Origin: an uncultured Lachnospiraceae bacterium
Lineage (GTDB): Bacteria; Bacillota; Clostridia; Lachnospirales; Lachnospiraceae
Reading direction: 5' to 3'
Length of the DNA stretch: 64,000 nt
NCBI GenBank assembly: GCA_947625015.1
Contig: CANQMR010000007.1
Span: 39,261 to 103,260 of the forward strand
This document shows, piece by piece, positions 9,137 through 17,686 of the stretch. The notes beneath the pieces are model-generated. The model worked only from the letters and a program-made list of their open reading frames with translations. It had not been told where the DNA came from and searched no databases. A program made the position numbers and the translations under genes. Position 1 is the first letter of the stretch; every line of letters begins with the position of its first letter.

Positions 9137-9902
9137 GTATAGCCTCCCATATCTGATTATAATATTTGTTAAATTCCGGAGCGTTTCTTGCGCTTTCCGG
9201 CGTGCGGCGGTTATCGCCAAATTCAATTGGAATAATGGATTTAATGGTTCCGGGGCGCTTGGATAGGACAATGACCTTGTCGGCCATGGAGATCGCCTCG
9301 GCTAAATCATGGGTGACTAAAAGGGTGCTGATGCCTTTTTCCTTGATAATGGAACCGATATCATTGGACACATTCAGCCGGGTTTGGTAATCCAGCGCGC
9401 TGAAAGGCTCGTCAAGCAGAAGGATTTCCGGAGACAGGGCCAGAGTCCGAATTAAGGCCGCCCGCTGGCGCATACCGCCGGAAAGCTGTCTGGGATAAGC
9501 GTTGCGAAAATCCCACAGGCCATAGGTTTTTAAGAGCTCCTCCATCATTTCAATATGGGAGGCGTCTTTCTTTTTCTGGATTTCCAGTCCTAAGGTAAGG
9601 TTCCGGTAAATGGTGCGCCACTCTAACAGGTGGTCTTTTTGCAGCATATAGCCGATGTTGACGTCAGATTCTTCCCTGGGCTTCCCGTTGATCCGTATAG
9701 CGCCGGAGGATAGGGGAAGCAGTCCGGCGGTCAGATTTAACAGTGTAGTCTTGCCGCAGCCACTGGGACCCACAAATGAAATAAATTCATTTTTATTTAA
9801 TTTAAATGAAATGTCCTTAAGTGTCTGAGTTTCACAAGATATTGTATGATAAGAATAATTTACATTAAAAAATTCTAGCAGTGGTATTCCCAATTTTTTC
9901 AC
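9111..9902 (-). CDS. ABC transporter ATP-binding protein, NitT/TauT family
   Basis: A 263-residue ABC ATPase. Visible motifs are Walker A '[10 protein letters not shown]', the Q-loop region 'GYMLQKDHLLEW', the signature 'LSGGMRQR', Walker B 'LLLDEPFSALD' and the switch His in 'LLVTHDLAEA'. It should power the adjacent permease. It is the first gene of a two-gene reverse-strand operon. The missing binding protein suggests recruitment of one encoded elsewhere or loss of a gene. Confidence 0.9.
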   Translation of the reverse strand: MKKLGIPLLEFFNVNYSYHTISCETQTLKDISFKLNKNEFISFVGPSGCGKTTLLNLTAGLLPLSSGAIRINGKPREESDVNIGYMLQKDHLLEWRTIYRNLTLGLEIQKKKDASHIEMMEELLKTYGLWDFRNAYPRQLSGGMRQRAALIRTLALSPEILLLDEPFSALDYQTRLNVSNDIGSIIKEKGISTLLVTHDLAEAISMADKVIVLSKRPGTIKSIIPIEFGDNRRTPESARNAPEFNKYYNQIWEAIHDENEDFS

Positions 9903-9972
9903 TTCCTTTTATCCTATATTAATAGTGTATTCAAAATGACAAAAATTGACCTAATATACAGAAAATCACCGC

Positions 9973-10001
9973 TTGACGAAAAAAAATCTTTTTTTTATAA
10001 T
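9973..10001 (+). promoter_or_regulatory. Promoter for the polysaccharide deacetylase
   Basis: TTGACG (9973-9978) and TATAAT (9996-10001) lie exactly 17 bp apart, in an A/T-rich spacer. The start codon is about 120 bp downstream, leaving a long 5' leader with no recognised riboswitch. Confidence 0.75.
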
Positions 10002-10121
10002 AACAACGCTTAGAAAAATTGGCGATTTTTATTCAGATGAATGAACAGTGGCCGTATGGCAGATACTATATTTTAGATGCAGACTTCCAGATTTTAAGGA
10101 GAAGGGAAATCAGGTGGTAAA

Positions 10122-11135
10122 ATGGCCAAAATAACAAGAGCGGAGCTTGCCAGAAGGCGGCGGATTGCGCTCTATAAAAAGGTAATTATATACGGTTTTT
10201 TAATGATGACAATTCTGCCCATTTTAACCAGCGTATTTTTGCTGTACAGGGTGAACCAGTTAGAGCAGGAATTGGAGTATGCCCTAAGCGAGGACGGCGG
10301 CGATTATCTGACGCTCCAGTCCAGCCGGGAGGCGCTTTTGAGCGGGCAGGATACTGACAATGGGGAACTTGCCGACTCCACCAGAACGGTGTTAAGCAGC
10401 GCCAGCGTGGAGAAGTCTTCCGAGGAAAAATTGACCGGGAAAGACAGCCGGGAGGAGACGGAAAAAGACGGGCAATCCAAAGATGAGAAACAGGCCAAAG
10501 CCGTCAAGCGGGTTTACTTAACCTTTGACGATGGGCCATCTATTTATACGGGACAGATTTTGGATGTGCTTGCCGCAAATGATGTGAAGGCTACTTTTTT
10601 TGTCATTGGCAGAGATGAGAAATACTACGATTATTACAAGCGCATTGTAGATGAAGGACATACAATTGGTATGCATTCGTATTCCCATGTATATCAGGAT
10701 TTTTATAAATCTGTGGACAGTTTTGGGGACGAGCTCACGAAGTTAAGCGACTTAATCAATGAAGTGACCGGGGTAAGACCCAATATTTTCCGGTTTCCGG
10801 GAGGCAGCTCAAACAATGTGGCTCCGCTGCCTATTGAGAATTACATCGCTTATTTAAATGAGCATAACATTAACTATTACGACTGGAATTCTTTGAGCGG
10901 GGATGCGGTTACTTCGGGACTTGCGCCGGAACAGTTGGTGGACAATATTATGAATGATGTGGAGAAAAATGATGATTCCATAGTGCTGATGCATGATTTG
11001 CAGACAACCCATACCACTGTGGAGTCCTTGCAGCTTTTGATTGATACGCTGAAAAGCGAGGGGTACGAAATCCTGCCGATTGATGCGGATACTCCGTTAA
11101 TTCAGCATGTATCCTGTAATTCAGTGGAGGAGTAA
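10122..11135 (+). CDS. Membrane-anchored polysaccharide deacetylase (NodB domain)
   Basis: A 337-residue protein with an N-terminal signal anchor (about residues 21-45), a charged, low-complexity linker to about 125, and a NodB carbohydrate esterase 4 domain. Catalytic and metal residues are visible in 'YLTFDDGPS', 'HSYSH' and a late 'VLMHD'. Such enzymes deacetylate peptidoglycan N-acetylglucosamine or N-acetylmuramic acid outside the membrane. AGGTGG about six bases upstream supports the start. It is a monocistronic gene with its own promoter and terminator. The precise glycan target is not determinable. Confidence 0.9.
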   Translation: MAKITRAELARRRRIALYKKVIIYGFLMMTILPILTSVFLLYRVNQLEQELEYALSEDGGDYLTLQSSREALLSGQDTDNGELADSTRTVLSSASVEKSSEEKLTGKDSREETEKDGQSKDEKQAKAVKRVYLTFDDGPSIYTGQILDVLAANDVKATFFVIGRDEKYYDYYKRIVDEGHTIGMHSYSHVYQDFYKSVDSFGDELTKLSDLINEVTGVRPNIFRFPGGSSNNVAPLPIENYIAYLNEHNINYYDWNSLSGDAVTSGLAPEQLVDNIMNDVEKNDDSIVLMHDLQTTHTTVESLQLLIDTLKSEGYEILPIDADTPLIQHVSCNSVEE

Positions 11136-11182
11136 TTGCGGGTAATGCCGCAAGATACAAATAATAGTGAGACAGAATAAGG

Positions 11183-11217
11183 GACTACAGATGGAGAAAT
11201 CCGGCTGTAGTCTTTTT
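11183..11217 (+). terminator. Intrinsic terminator after the deacetylase
   Basis: GACTACAG (11183-11190) pairs with CTGTAGTC (11205-11212) and is followed by five T. It is well placed to end the deacetylase transcript before folC. Confidence 0.8.
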
Positions 11218-11297
11218 GCGTCCGGGGTGGCAATCTGCCGGGATTTGTGCTACAATATTTCATTAGCAGAGATTGGCAGGAAGTTGGTTGAAAAGTG

Positions 11298-12632
11298 ATG
11301 ACATATAGAGAAGCGCAGGCGTATATGGAGCAGGCGGCAAAGAGGGGCAGCGTTTTGGGATTGGGGCCGGTAACCAGCCTTTTACAGCGGTTTGGCAATC
11401 CCCAGAACCGCCTTAAGGTAATCCATGTGGCAGGGACAAACGGAAAGGGGAGCACCTGCACCTTTTTAGAGCATTTATACCGGGCGGAGGGACTGCGGGT
11501 GGGAAGATACATTTCACCCACATTATTCTGTTATTTAGAGCGGTTTCAGATTAACGGGCGGTATATGAAAGAGCAGGAGTTCGCAGCGCTTTTTTCGGTT
11601 GTGATGACAGGGCTTTCGGATATGGAAAAGGCCGGGGAGCCGCTTCCGACTGCCTTTGAAATTGAAACGGCCATTGCTTTTTTGTATTTTTTAGAGCAGA
11701 AGGTGGATTTGGTGGTGCTAGAGACGGGAATGGGCGGCCGATTAGACGCCACCAATGTAGTGGAACAGCCCCTTTGCACTGTGTTCACCTCCATTGGCAT
11801 GGATCATATGCAGTTTCTCGGGGATACCATAGAGCAGATTGCCTTTGAGAAGGCGGGGATTATAAAAAAAGGCTGTCCGGTAGTGGCCTATCCCAATCCG
11901 CCGCAGGTGATGGCGGTGTTGGAGGAACAATTTAGTTTACATAATGCTGGATACCTGCCGGAACAGGATAGTTTACATAATACAGAGCGGACAGATCCTT
12001 GCGGATTTTACGAGGTAGAAGAAAAGGATATTGAGATTATCTCGGAAACTTTAGCGGGCAGTACATTTCGTTATAAGGGAGAGGAATACGGGATTTCCAT
12101 GGCGGGAAGATATCAGATTTATAATGCGGTTACTGCCATAGAGACCAAGCTGCGCCTTGACGGCAGTCTGGTAAAGCAGGGGCTTTTAGAAGCCCGGATT
12201 GCAGGCCGCTTTGAAAAGATATCGGACGCCCCGCTGATAATCCGGGACGGCGCCCATAATCCGGACGGCGCCCATGCGCTTAGAAAAAGTGTGCAAAAGC
12301 ATTTTACAAACGGGAAAATAATATTTATAATAGGAGTATTAAGGGATAAGGAATACGATAAAATGATGGAAATACTCTGTCCGCTGGCGGACAAGGTATA
12401 TACCATTACGCCGAAGAACGAAAGAGGGCTTTCCGGAACTAAGTTAAGGGAAAGCGTTCTGCCTTACTGCGGGGATGCAGAGGTTTGTGAAGATCCCCTT
12501 CAGGCATTAGAGCGGGCCGGAAGGGATTGGCGGCGGCTGGAAGAACAGGGAGAGAAAGCGGTGATTATCGCTTGGGGCTCCTTATCTTATATCGGGGAAT
12601 TGGATGGCGGCAGGGAATATGGAACGGGTTGA
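11298..12632 (+). CDS. folC: Bifunctional folylpolyglutamate/dihydrofolate synthase
   Basis: A 444-residue Mur-ligase-fold enzyme that adds glutamate to dihydropteroate and folates in the cytoplasm. The P-loop is 'HVAGTNGKGSTCTFL' near residue 50. 'TVFTSIGMDHMQFLG' and 'RDGAHNPDGA' are characteristic FolC blocks. Start codons GTG 11295 and ATG 11298 are adjacent; ATG is chosen, although the Shine-Dalgarno is weak. It opens a folate operon and overlaps the following HD gene. The insertion 'DSLHNTERTD' after residue 210 looks lineage-specific. Confidence 0.94.
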   Translation: MTYREAQAYMEQAAKRGSVLGLGPVTSLLQRFGNPQNRLKVIHVAGTNGKGSTCTFLEHLYRAEGLRVGRYISPTLFCYLERFQINGRYMKEQEFAALFSVVMTGLSDMEKAGEPLPTAFEIETAIAFLYFLEQKVDLVVLETGMGGRLDATNVVEQPLCTVFTSIGMDHMQFLGDTIEQIAFEKAGIIKKGCPVVAYPNPPQVMAVLEEQFSLHNAGYLPEQDSLHNTERTDPCGFYEVEEKDIEIISETLAGSTFRYKGEEYGISMAGRYQIYNAVTAIETKLRLDGSLVKQGLLEARIAGRFEKISDAPLIIRDGAHNPDGAHALRKSVQKHFTNGKIIFIIGVLRDKEYDKMMEILCPLADKVYTITPKNERGLSGTKLRESVLPYCGDAEVCEDPLQALERAGRDWRRLEEQGEKAVIIAWGSLSYIGELDGGREYGTG

Positions 12633-13107
12633 ACAGATTATGAGGCATCCGCTTTACCTACAGTATCAGCGGCGGATCGATGAACTGGAGAAAGACAGGA
12701 TGTTTTGCAGGCATGACAGAGGGCACGCCTTAGATGTGGCAAGAATTATGTATATCCTGACATTGGAGCGGGGAATTTCTTTTAAGAAGGATGTCGTCTA
12801 TGGCGCAGCATTACTCCATGATATTGGGAGGGCCGCCCAGTACGAGGAGAACCGTCCCCACGATGAGGCGGGAGCGGAGTGGGCGGCAGAAGTGTTAGCG
12901 GACTGCGGTTATGAGAAAGAAGAGATTTCCCTGGTTACAAGGGCGATTGCCAATCACCCCAAGGAGCGGAATAAAGGCGCGGGAAAAGAGGATTTTTCCA
13001 ATCTGCTTTACGAGGCGGATAAATTAAGCCGGGCATGTTTTGATTGCGCCGCCCAAAAAGAGTGCTATTGGGATGACGGGATAAAGAACCAAAAGATTGT
13101 GTATTGA
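12604..13107 (+). CDS. HD-domain hydrolase in the folate operon
   Basis: A 167-residue HD-superfamily metal-dependent phosphohydrolase. The metal ligands are visible as H in 'HDRGHALDV', the HD pair in 'LLHDIGRA', and later conserved H in 'IANHPKER' and D in 'EADKLSRA'. The start at 12604 overlaps folC by 29 bp and has GGGGA five bases upstream. ATG 12619 is an alternative. It sits between folC and folP in a cluster that lacks an obvious dihydroneopterin triphosphate phosphatase. A role in pterin dephosphorylation is therefore plausible but is inference from context only. Confidence 0.82.
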   Translation: MAAGNMERVEQIMRHPLYLQYQRRIDELEKDRMFCRHDRGHALDVARIMYILTLERGISFKKDVVYGAALLHDIGRAAQYEENRPHDEAGAEWAAEVLADCGYEKEEISLVTRAIANHPKERNKGAGKEDFSNLLYEADKLSRACFDCAAQKECYWDDGIKNQKIVY

Positions 13108-13126
13108 GACAGGGGAAGAACAGACT

Positions 13127-13936
13127 ATGATAATTGGCAGCCGGGATTTTGACTTAAGCAACCACTATTATCTCATGGGAATACTGAATGTTACGCCGGA
13201 TTCCTTTTCCGATGGGGGAAGCTATACCACATTGGACCAAGCATTGTTCCAGGCGGATAAGCTGATAAAGGATGGCGCCCATATTTTGGATATCGGGGGC
13301 GAATCCACAAGACCGGGACATACGCCCATATCTCCGGCGGAGGAGATGGATCGGGTGTGTCCTGTCATTGAGGCCGTTGCCGGACGGTTCGATATTCCCA
13401 TATCGTTAGACACCAGCAAAGCGCAGGTGGCGCAGGCGGGGATTGACGCAGGCGCGGATATGATTAACGACATATGGGGACTGAAAAAGGATGCAAAGAT
13501 GGCGGAGGTGATCGCAGAGGCCGGAGTGCCCTGCTGTCTGATGCATAACCGGGATAATATGGATTATCAGGATTTAATGGAGGATATACTTTCTGATTTG
13601 CAGGAGAGTGTAGGGATTGCCCTGAAAGCCGGCATTGACAGGGAGAAGATTGTAGTGGATCCGGGTATTGGCTTTGCCAAGGATCTTTCCATGAATCTGT
13701 CTGTGATGAAGCATTTGGAGCGGATTAAGGAGCTGGGTTATCCTGTGCTGCTTGGAACATCAAGGAAATCCATGATTGGACTGACGCTGGATTTGCCGAC
13801 AGGGGAACGGGAGGAGGGAACCCTTGCCACTTCCGTTATGGGGCGGATGGCCGGTTGTTCGATATTCCGGGTGCATGATGTGAAAACCAATCTTCGGGGA
13901 CTCCGGATGGCGGAGGCCATTTTAAACGCCGGATAG
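13127..13936 (+). CDS. folP: Dihydropteroate synthase
   Basis: A 269-residue TIM-barrel enzyme joining 6-hydroxymethyl-dihydropterin pyrophosphate to p-aminobenzoate; it is the sulfonamide target. Hallmarks are 'MGILNVTPDSFSDGG', 'DIGGESTRPG', 'ISLDTSKAQVA' and 'LGTSRKS'. An upstream in-frame ATG at 13097 would overlap the HD gene. ATG 13127 is chosen for its AGGGGAAG and its proximity to the conserved start of the fold. It belongs to the folC-HD-folP-folBK operon. Confidence 0.96.
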   Translation: MIIGSRDFDLSNHYYLMGILNVTPDSFSDGGSYTTLDQALFQADKLIKDGAHILDIGGESTRPGHTPISPAEEMDRVCPVIEAVAGRFDIPISLDTSKAQVAQAGIDAGADMINDIWGLKKDAKMAEVIAEAGVPCCLMHNRDNMDYQDLMEDILSDLQESVGIALKAGIDREKIVVDPGIGFAKDLSMNLSVMKHLERIKELGYPVLLGTSRKSMIGLTLDLPTGEREEGTLATSVMGRMAGCSIFRVHDVKTNLRGLRMAEAILNAG

Positions 13937-13952
13937 TGGGCAGTACCGGACA

Positions 13953-14054
13953 ATTCAGAAACGGGAAGGCTGCGCAGATTATCTGCTGTATTACAGAAAC
14001 AGGCAGGCCGTAGAGATTATTTGCGGCATTACAGAAACGGGCAGACTGCTCATT
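13953..14054 (+). repeat. 37-38-bp tandem repeat between folP and folBK
   Basis: About 2.7 copies of a unit beginning ATTACAGAAACGGGCAG fill most of the 142-bp gap. Copy starts are at about 13953, 13990 and 14028. Copies differ at several positions. No reading frame or clear hairpin explains it. Confidence 0.65.
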
Positions 14055-14078
14055 AAATAGACCAGACAGGAGAACGGT

Positions 14079-14906
14079 ATGGATAAGATTACAATTCAGG
14101 ATTTAGAGGTTTTCGGGTATCATGGCGTATTGGAAGAGGAAGCGCTGTTAGGGCAGAAGTTCCTGATTACTGCCGTCATGTCCTTAGATTTAAGAGGAGC
14201 GGGAAGAACCGATGACATTAAGGAGACCATTGATTACGGCGAGGTCTGCCAGTTTATGAAAAAGCTGGTGGAGACAGAGCGGTATCTGTTAATCGAGCGG
14301 CTGGCGGAGGAACTGGCAACGGGGCTGTTGCTGGGATTTCCGAAGCTGACAGGCGTTGAGATAACGGTAAAGAAGCCATGGGCGCCGGTGCAGGTTCCCT
14401 TAGATACTGTGGCAGTTACCATCAGCCGGGGCTGGCACAGGGCTTATCTCTCCATTGGTTCGAATCTGGGGGATAAGGAGGGCTATCTGGATTTTGCCAT
14501 TGACCGGTTAAACGCCCTGCCGGATACCAAGGTAACCGCCGTCTCTGATTACCTTGTCACAAAGCCCTACGGCGATGTGGAACAGGACGATTTCTTAAAC
14601 GGGGCCTTAGAGATAGAGACCTTAAAGATGCCGGAGGAGCTTTTAGAAGAAGCGATGCGGATTGAGCAGGAGGCTCACAGGGAACGGACCATTCACTGGG
14701 GACCGAGGACTCTCGATATTGACATACTCTTCTATGATAACCAGATAATTTACACAGAGAATCTTAAGATTCCCCATACGGAGATTCCAAAGCGGGAATT
14801 TGTATTAGAACCCTTAGCGGCAATTGCGCCGGACTATGTTCACCCCATTTTGAGGAAATCAGTGTCGCAAATGCTAAAGGAGCTTCGGAGTGAAAAGGAG
14901 AAGTGA
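14079..14906 (+). CDS. folBK: Fused dihydroneopterin aldolase / HPPK
   Basis: A 275-residue bifunctional protein. Residues 1-118 form the dihydroneopterin aldolase (FolB; 'DLEVFGYHGVLEEE' and 'TIDYGEVCQFM'). Residues about 120-275 form the pyrophosphokinase (FolK; 'AYLSIGSNLGDKEGYL' and 'WGPRTLDIDILFYDN'). Together they convert dihydroneopterin to the activated pterin used by FolP. AGGAGA lies upstream of ATG. The gene overlaps the Shine-Dalgarno region of pheA, so translation may be coupled. GTP cyclohydrolase (folE) is not in this cluster. Confidence 0.95.
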   Translation: MDKITIQDLEVFGYHGVLEEEALLGQKFLITAVMSLDLRGAGRTDDIKETIDYGEVCQFMKKLVETERYLLIERLAEELATGLLLGFPKLTGVEITVKKPWAPVQVPLDTVAVTISRGWHRAYLSIGSNLGDKEGYLDFAIDRLNALPDTKVTAVSDYLVTKPYGDVEQDDFLNGALEIETLKMPEELLEEAMRIEQEAHRERTIHWGPRTLDIDILFYDNQIIYTENLKIPHTEIPKREFVLEPLAAIAPDYVHPILRKSVSQMLKELRSEKEK

Positions 14907-14907
14907 T

Positions 14908-16056
14908 ATGATACAGGATTTAAATGACATAAGGCAGGATATTGATGCTGTTGACCGGCAGATTGTGGAGCTGATCGAAAAGCGCATGGCGTTGTCCTTA
15001 GAGGTGGCAAAGTATAAGATTTCCACAGGCAAGCCCATTTACGACAGGGAAAGGGAGCAGCAGAAGTTAGAGAAGCTGGGGGCCATGGCCAGTACGGAGT
15101 TTAACGCCAAGAGTGTACAGGAGTTGTTTTTGCAGATTATGTCTGTGTCCCGGCGGTACCAGTACAGCATTATCGGGGACAGGGACCATGTGATTGACAA
15201 GATGTTTACTCCGGTAAAGCAGTTGGACATTTCCGGTGATACGAAGGTGGCGTATGCCGGCGTGCCGGGGGCCTTTGCGGAGGAGGCCATGATTACCTAT
15301 TTTGGGGAGGACATTTCAGCCGTCCATGTGAAGGAATTTTTTGAAGTGGCAAAAATGGTGGCGGAAGGGCAGGCAGATTACGGCGTTCTGCCTATCGAAA
15401 ATTCCACCGCCGGCTTTGTAAACGGCATCTACGATTTGTTAGACCGCTATCAGCTGTCCATTGTGGGAGAGCAGATGATTAAGATAAACCAGTGCCTGCT
15501 GGGGCTACCGGGAACGGATCTTTCTAAGGTGACTACCGTATTTTCCCACCCGCAGGGCTTGATGCAGGCCAGGGAATATTTAGAGGATAAGGACTGGCGG
15601 CAGGTCAGCATGGCCAATACGGCGATGAGCGCCAGAAAAGTGCATGAAGACGGGGATATGACGCAGGTTGCCATTGCCAGCGCCAGGGCTGCCAAACTTT
15701 ACGGTCTTACCGTATTGAATCCCCAGTTAAATGTGTCGGATACCAACACCACCCGGTTTGTGATTGTGTGCAACCGCCATGTGTATGTGGAAAAGGCCAA
15801 TAAGGTCAGCATTTCCTTCGCCCTGCCTCATGAGTGCGGAACCCTTTATAATATACTGGCTCATTTTATCTTTAATAATGTGAATATGACCAGTATCGAG
15901 TCCATTCCGCTGACCGGCAAGCAGTGGGAATATTGTTTCTTTGTGGATTTTGAGGGGAACTTAGGGGACGACGAGGTAAAAAATGCGTTAAAGGGCATTA
16001 TGGCGGAGACCGAGGAATTTCGAATCTTAGGATGCTTTCCGTCGGAGAAGGTATAA
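14908..16056 (+). CDS. pheA: Chorismate mutase / prephenate dehydratase
   Basis: A 382-residue bifunctional enzyme of phenylalanine synthesis. It has an AroQ-type chorismate mutase helix bundle (about residues 1-85; 'RQDIDAVDRQIVELIEKRM'), a prephenate dehydratase domain (about 110-290; 'YAGVPGAFAEEA', 'LPIENSTAGFV' and the 'NTTRFVIV' block) and a C-terminal ACT domain (about 300-380; 'ESIPLTGKQWEYCFFVDF') expected to bind phenylalanine for feedback control. A GTG at 14890 is in frame but lies before the Shine-Dalgarno AAAGGAGAAG, so ATG 14908 is the start. It follows folBK by one base. Confidence 0.96.
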   Translation: MIQDLNDIRQDIDAVDRQIVELIEKRMALSLEVAKYKISTGKPIYDREREQQKLEKLGAMASTEFNAKSVQELFLQIMSVSRRYQYSIIGDRDHVIDKMFTPVKQLDISGDTKVAYAGVPGAFAEEAMITYFGEDISAVHVKEFFEVAKMVAEGQADYGVLPIENSTAGFVNGIYDLLDRYQLSIVGEQMIKINQCLLGLPGTDLSKVTTVFSHPQGLMQAREYLEDKDWRQVSMANTAMSARKVHEDGDMTQVAIASARAAKLYGLTVLNPQLNVSDTNTTRFVIVCNRHVYVEKANKVSISFALPHECGTLYNILAHFIFNNVNMTSIESIPLTGKQWEYCFFVDFEGNLGDDEVKNALKGIMAETEEFRILGCFPSEKV

Positions 16057-16144
16057 GAGAAAAAACTGCCGGTTATGCGCGGAAAGAAGCAGCATTACCG
16101 GAGCGTATACGGGAGAAGAATTATGCGGATAGGAGGGATGCCGG

Positions 16145-17686
16145 ATGGCATATAAGACATTTGCGGCGATTGACGTCGGCTCTACGGATGTCACCATGAA
16201 AATTTATGAGATTACTGCCAAAAAGGGTTACAGGCAGTTAGACTATGTCAGCAATATTATGGAGTTAGGTTTAGACACCTACAAGGACGGGTATATTTCT
16301 CAGGAGTCGGTGGACCGGTTAAGCGAGAACCTTTCCAAATTTGCTAAGAAAATGAAGGAGTACGGAACAACGGAATACTGCGCCTACGCGACCAGCGCAT
16401 TGAGGGAGGCCAAAAACAACATGATGGTGCTCGATTTACTCAAACTGCGTACGGGGATTGAGGTGAAAATATTAAGCAACTCCGAGCATCGCTTCCTCAT
16501 GTACAAAGGTCTGGCGGTAAAGTCGGAGAATTTTGAAAAAATCGTGGAGAAGAATACCGCTATTGTGGATATCGGAGCGGGAAGCATCCAGATTTCCCTG
16601 ATGAATAACGGTAAACTTACGGCTACCCAGAACATTCCCATCGGCGCGTTAAGGGTGAGGGAGCGGCTGAAAAATTTGCGGTTGAATAAGGTGCTGTTAG
16701 AGCGGGCCATGGAGGAATTTATTTCGAATGAGATTGACACTTTCCGAAATCATTATCTGGGGGATAAGGAGATTAAAAATGTAATTGCCATTGGAGATGA
16801 GATAGGCAACCTGATTCGTCTGGTTCCGGAGCTTGAAATTACGGATCACCTGAATGAAAAGCAGTTAGATGCCATTTTTGACAAGATTCTTTCCAAGAAT
16901 ATCATCGATTTAGCAGACGAGTACAAGATTCCCTATGAGCGGGCCACTTTGCTGCTGCCTGCGGCGATGATTTACGGAATTTTCCTGCGCAATGCCAAGG
17001 CGGATATGATCTGGACGCCGGAGGTGGATTTGTGCGACGGAATCATTGTGGATGTGTTAGAGAAGAATAAGAACCTGACATTCCACAGGAATTTTGAAGA
17101 TGATATACGCTCTTCCGTATATCAGATTGCCAAGCGTTACCGCTGCAACCGGGAGCACAACTATAATGTGGCGGCCATTGCCTGTCAAATTTTTGATAAG
17201 ACGAAGAAAATACATGGTTTGCAGCCAAAGGACCGGCTACAGTTAGAGATTGCGGCTACGCTCCATGACTGCGGCAAATTTATCAATATGAACGGCGCCG
17301 GGGATAACTCCTATGCCATTATTATGTCAACCGAAATCATGGGGCTTTCCCATAAGGAGCGGCAGGAGATTGCCAATATCATCAGATACAATTCCGTTCC
17401 CCTGCCGGATTACCGGGAAATCTATGGCAGTCTGGGAAGCGCGGATTATATGAAGATTGCAAAGTTAGTGGCAATCCTTAAAGTGGCCAATGCCATGGAC
17501 CGTTCCCACAAGCAGAAGGCCAACGCCTACCAGATTGTGGTTAAGGATAAGCAGTTGGTCATTACGATAGATACATTGTATGATCTGGCCTTAGAGAGAG
17601 GGCTGTTTGACGATAAAGCAGACTTTTTCTCGAAGGTATATGGAATCAGACCAGTATTAAGACAAAAAGGAGCGCGGGTATCATGA
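16145..17686 (+). CDS. ppx: Ppx/GppA phosphatase with C-terminal HD domain
   Basis: A 513-residue exopolyphosphatase/guanosine pentaphosphatase family protein. The ASKHA-fold ATPase-like half shows 'AAIDVGSTDVTMKIYEI' at the N-terminus and 'AIVDIGAGSIQISLMNNG' near residue 142. The C-terminal half is an HD-like domain with 'AATLHDCGKFINM' near 380. It would release phosphate from polyphosphate or act on pppGpp. Its stop overlaps the start of ppk in an ATGA arrangement, which links it to polyphosphate metabolism. Confidence 0.9.
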   Translation: MAYKTFAAIDVGSTDVTMKIYEITAKKGYRQLDYVSNIMELGLDTYKDGYISQESVDRLSENLSKFAKKMKEYGTTEYCAYATSALREAKNNMMVLDLLKLRTGIEVKILSNSEHRFLMYKGLAVKSENFEKIVEKNTAIVDIGAGSIQISLMNNGKLTATQNIPIGALRVRERLKNLRLNKVLLERAMEEFISNEIDTFRNHYLGDKEIKNVIAIGDEIGNLIRLVPELEITDHLNEKQLDAIFDKILSKNIIDLADEYKIPYERATLLLPAAMIYGIFLRNAKADMIWTPEVDLCDGIIVDVLEKNKNLTFHRNFEDDIRSSVYQIAKRYRCNREHNYNVAAIACQIFDKTKKIHGLQPKDRLQLEIAATLHDCGKFINMNGAGDNSYAIIMSTEIMGLSHKERQEIANIIRYNSVPLPDYREIYGSLGSADYMKIAKLVAILKVANAMDRSHKQKANAYQIVVKDKQLVITIDTLYDLALERGLFDDKADFFSKVYGIRPVLRQKGARVS

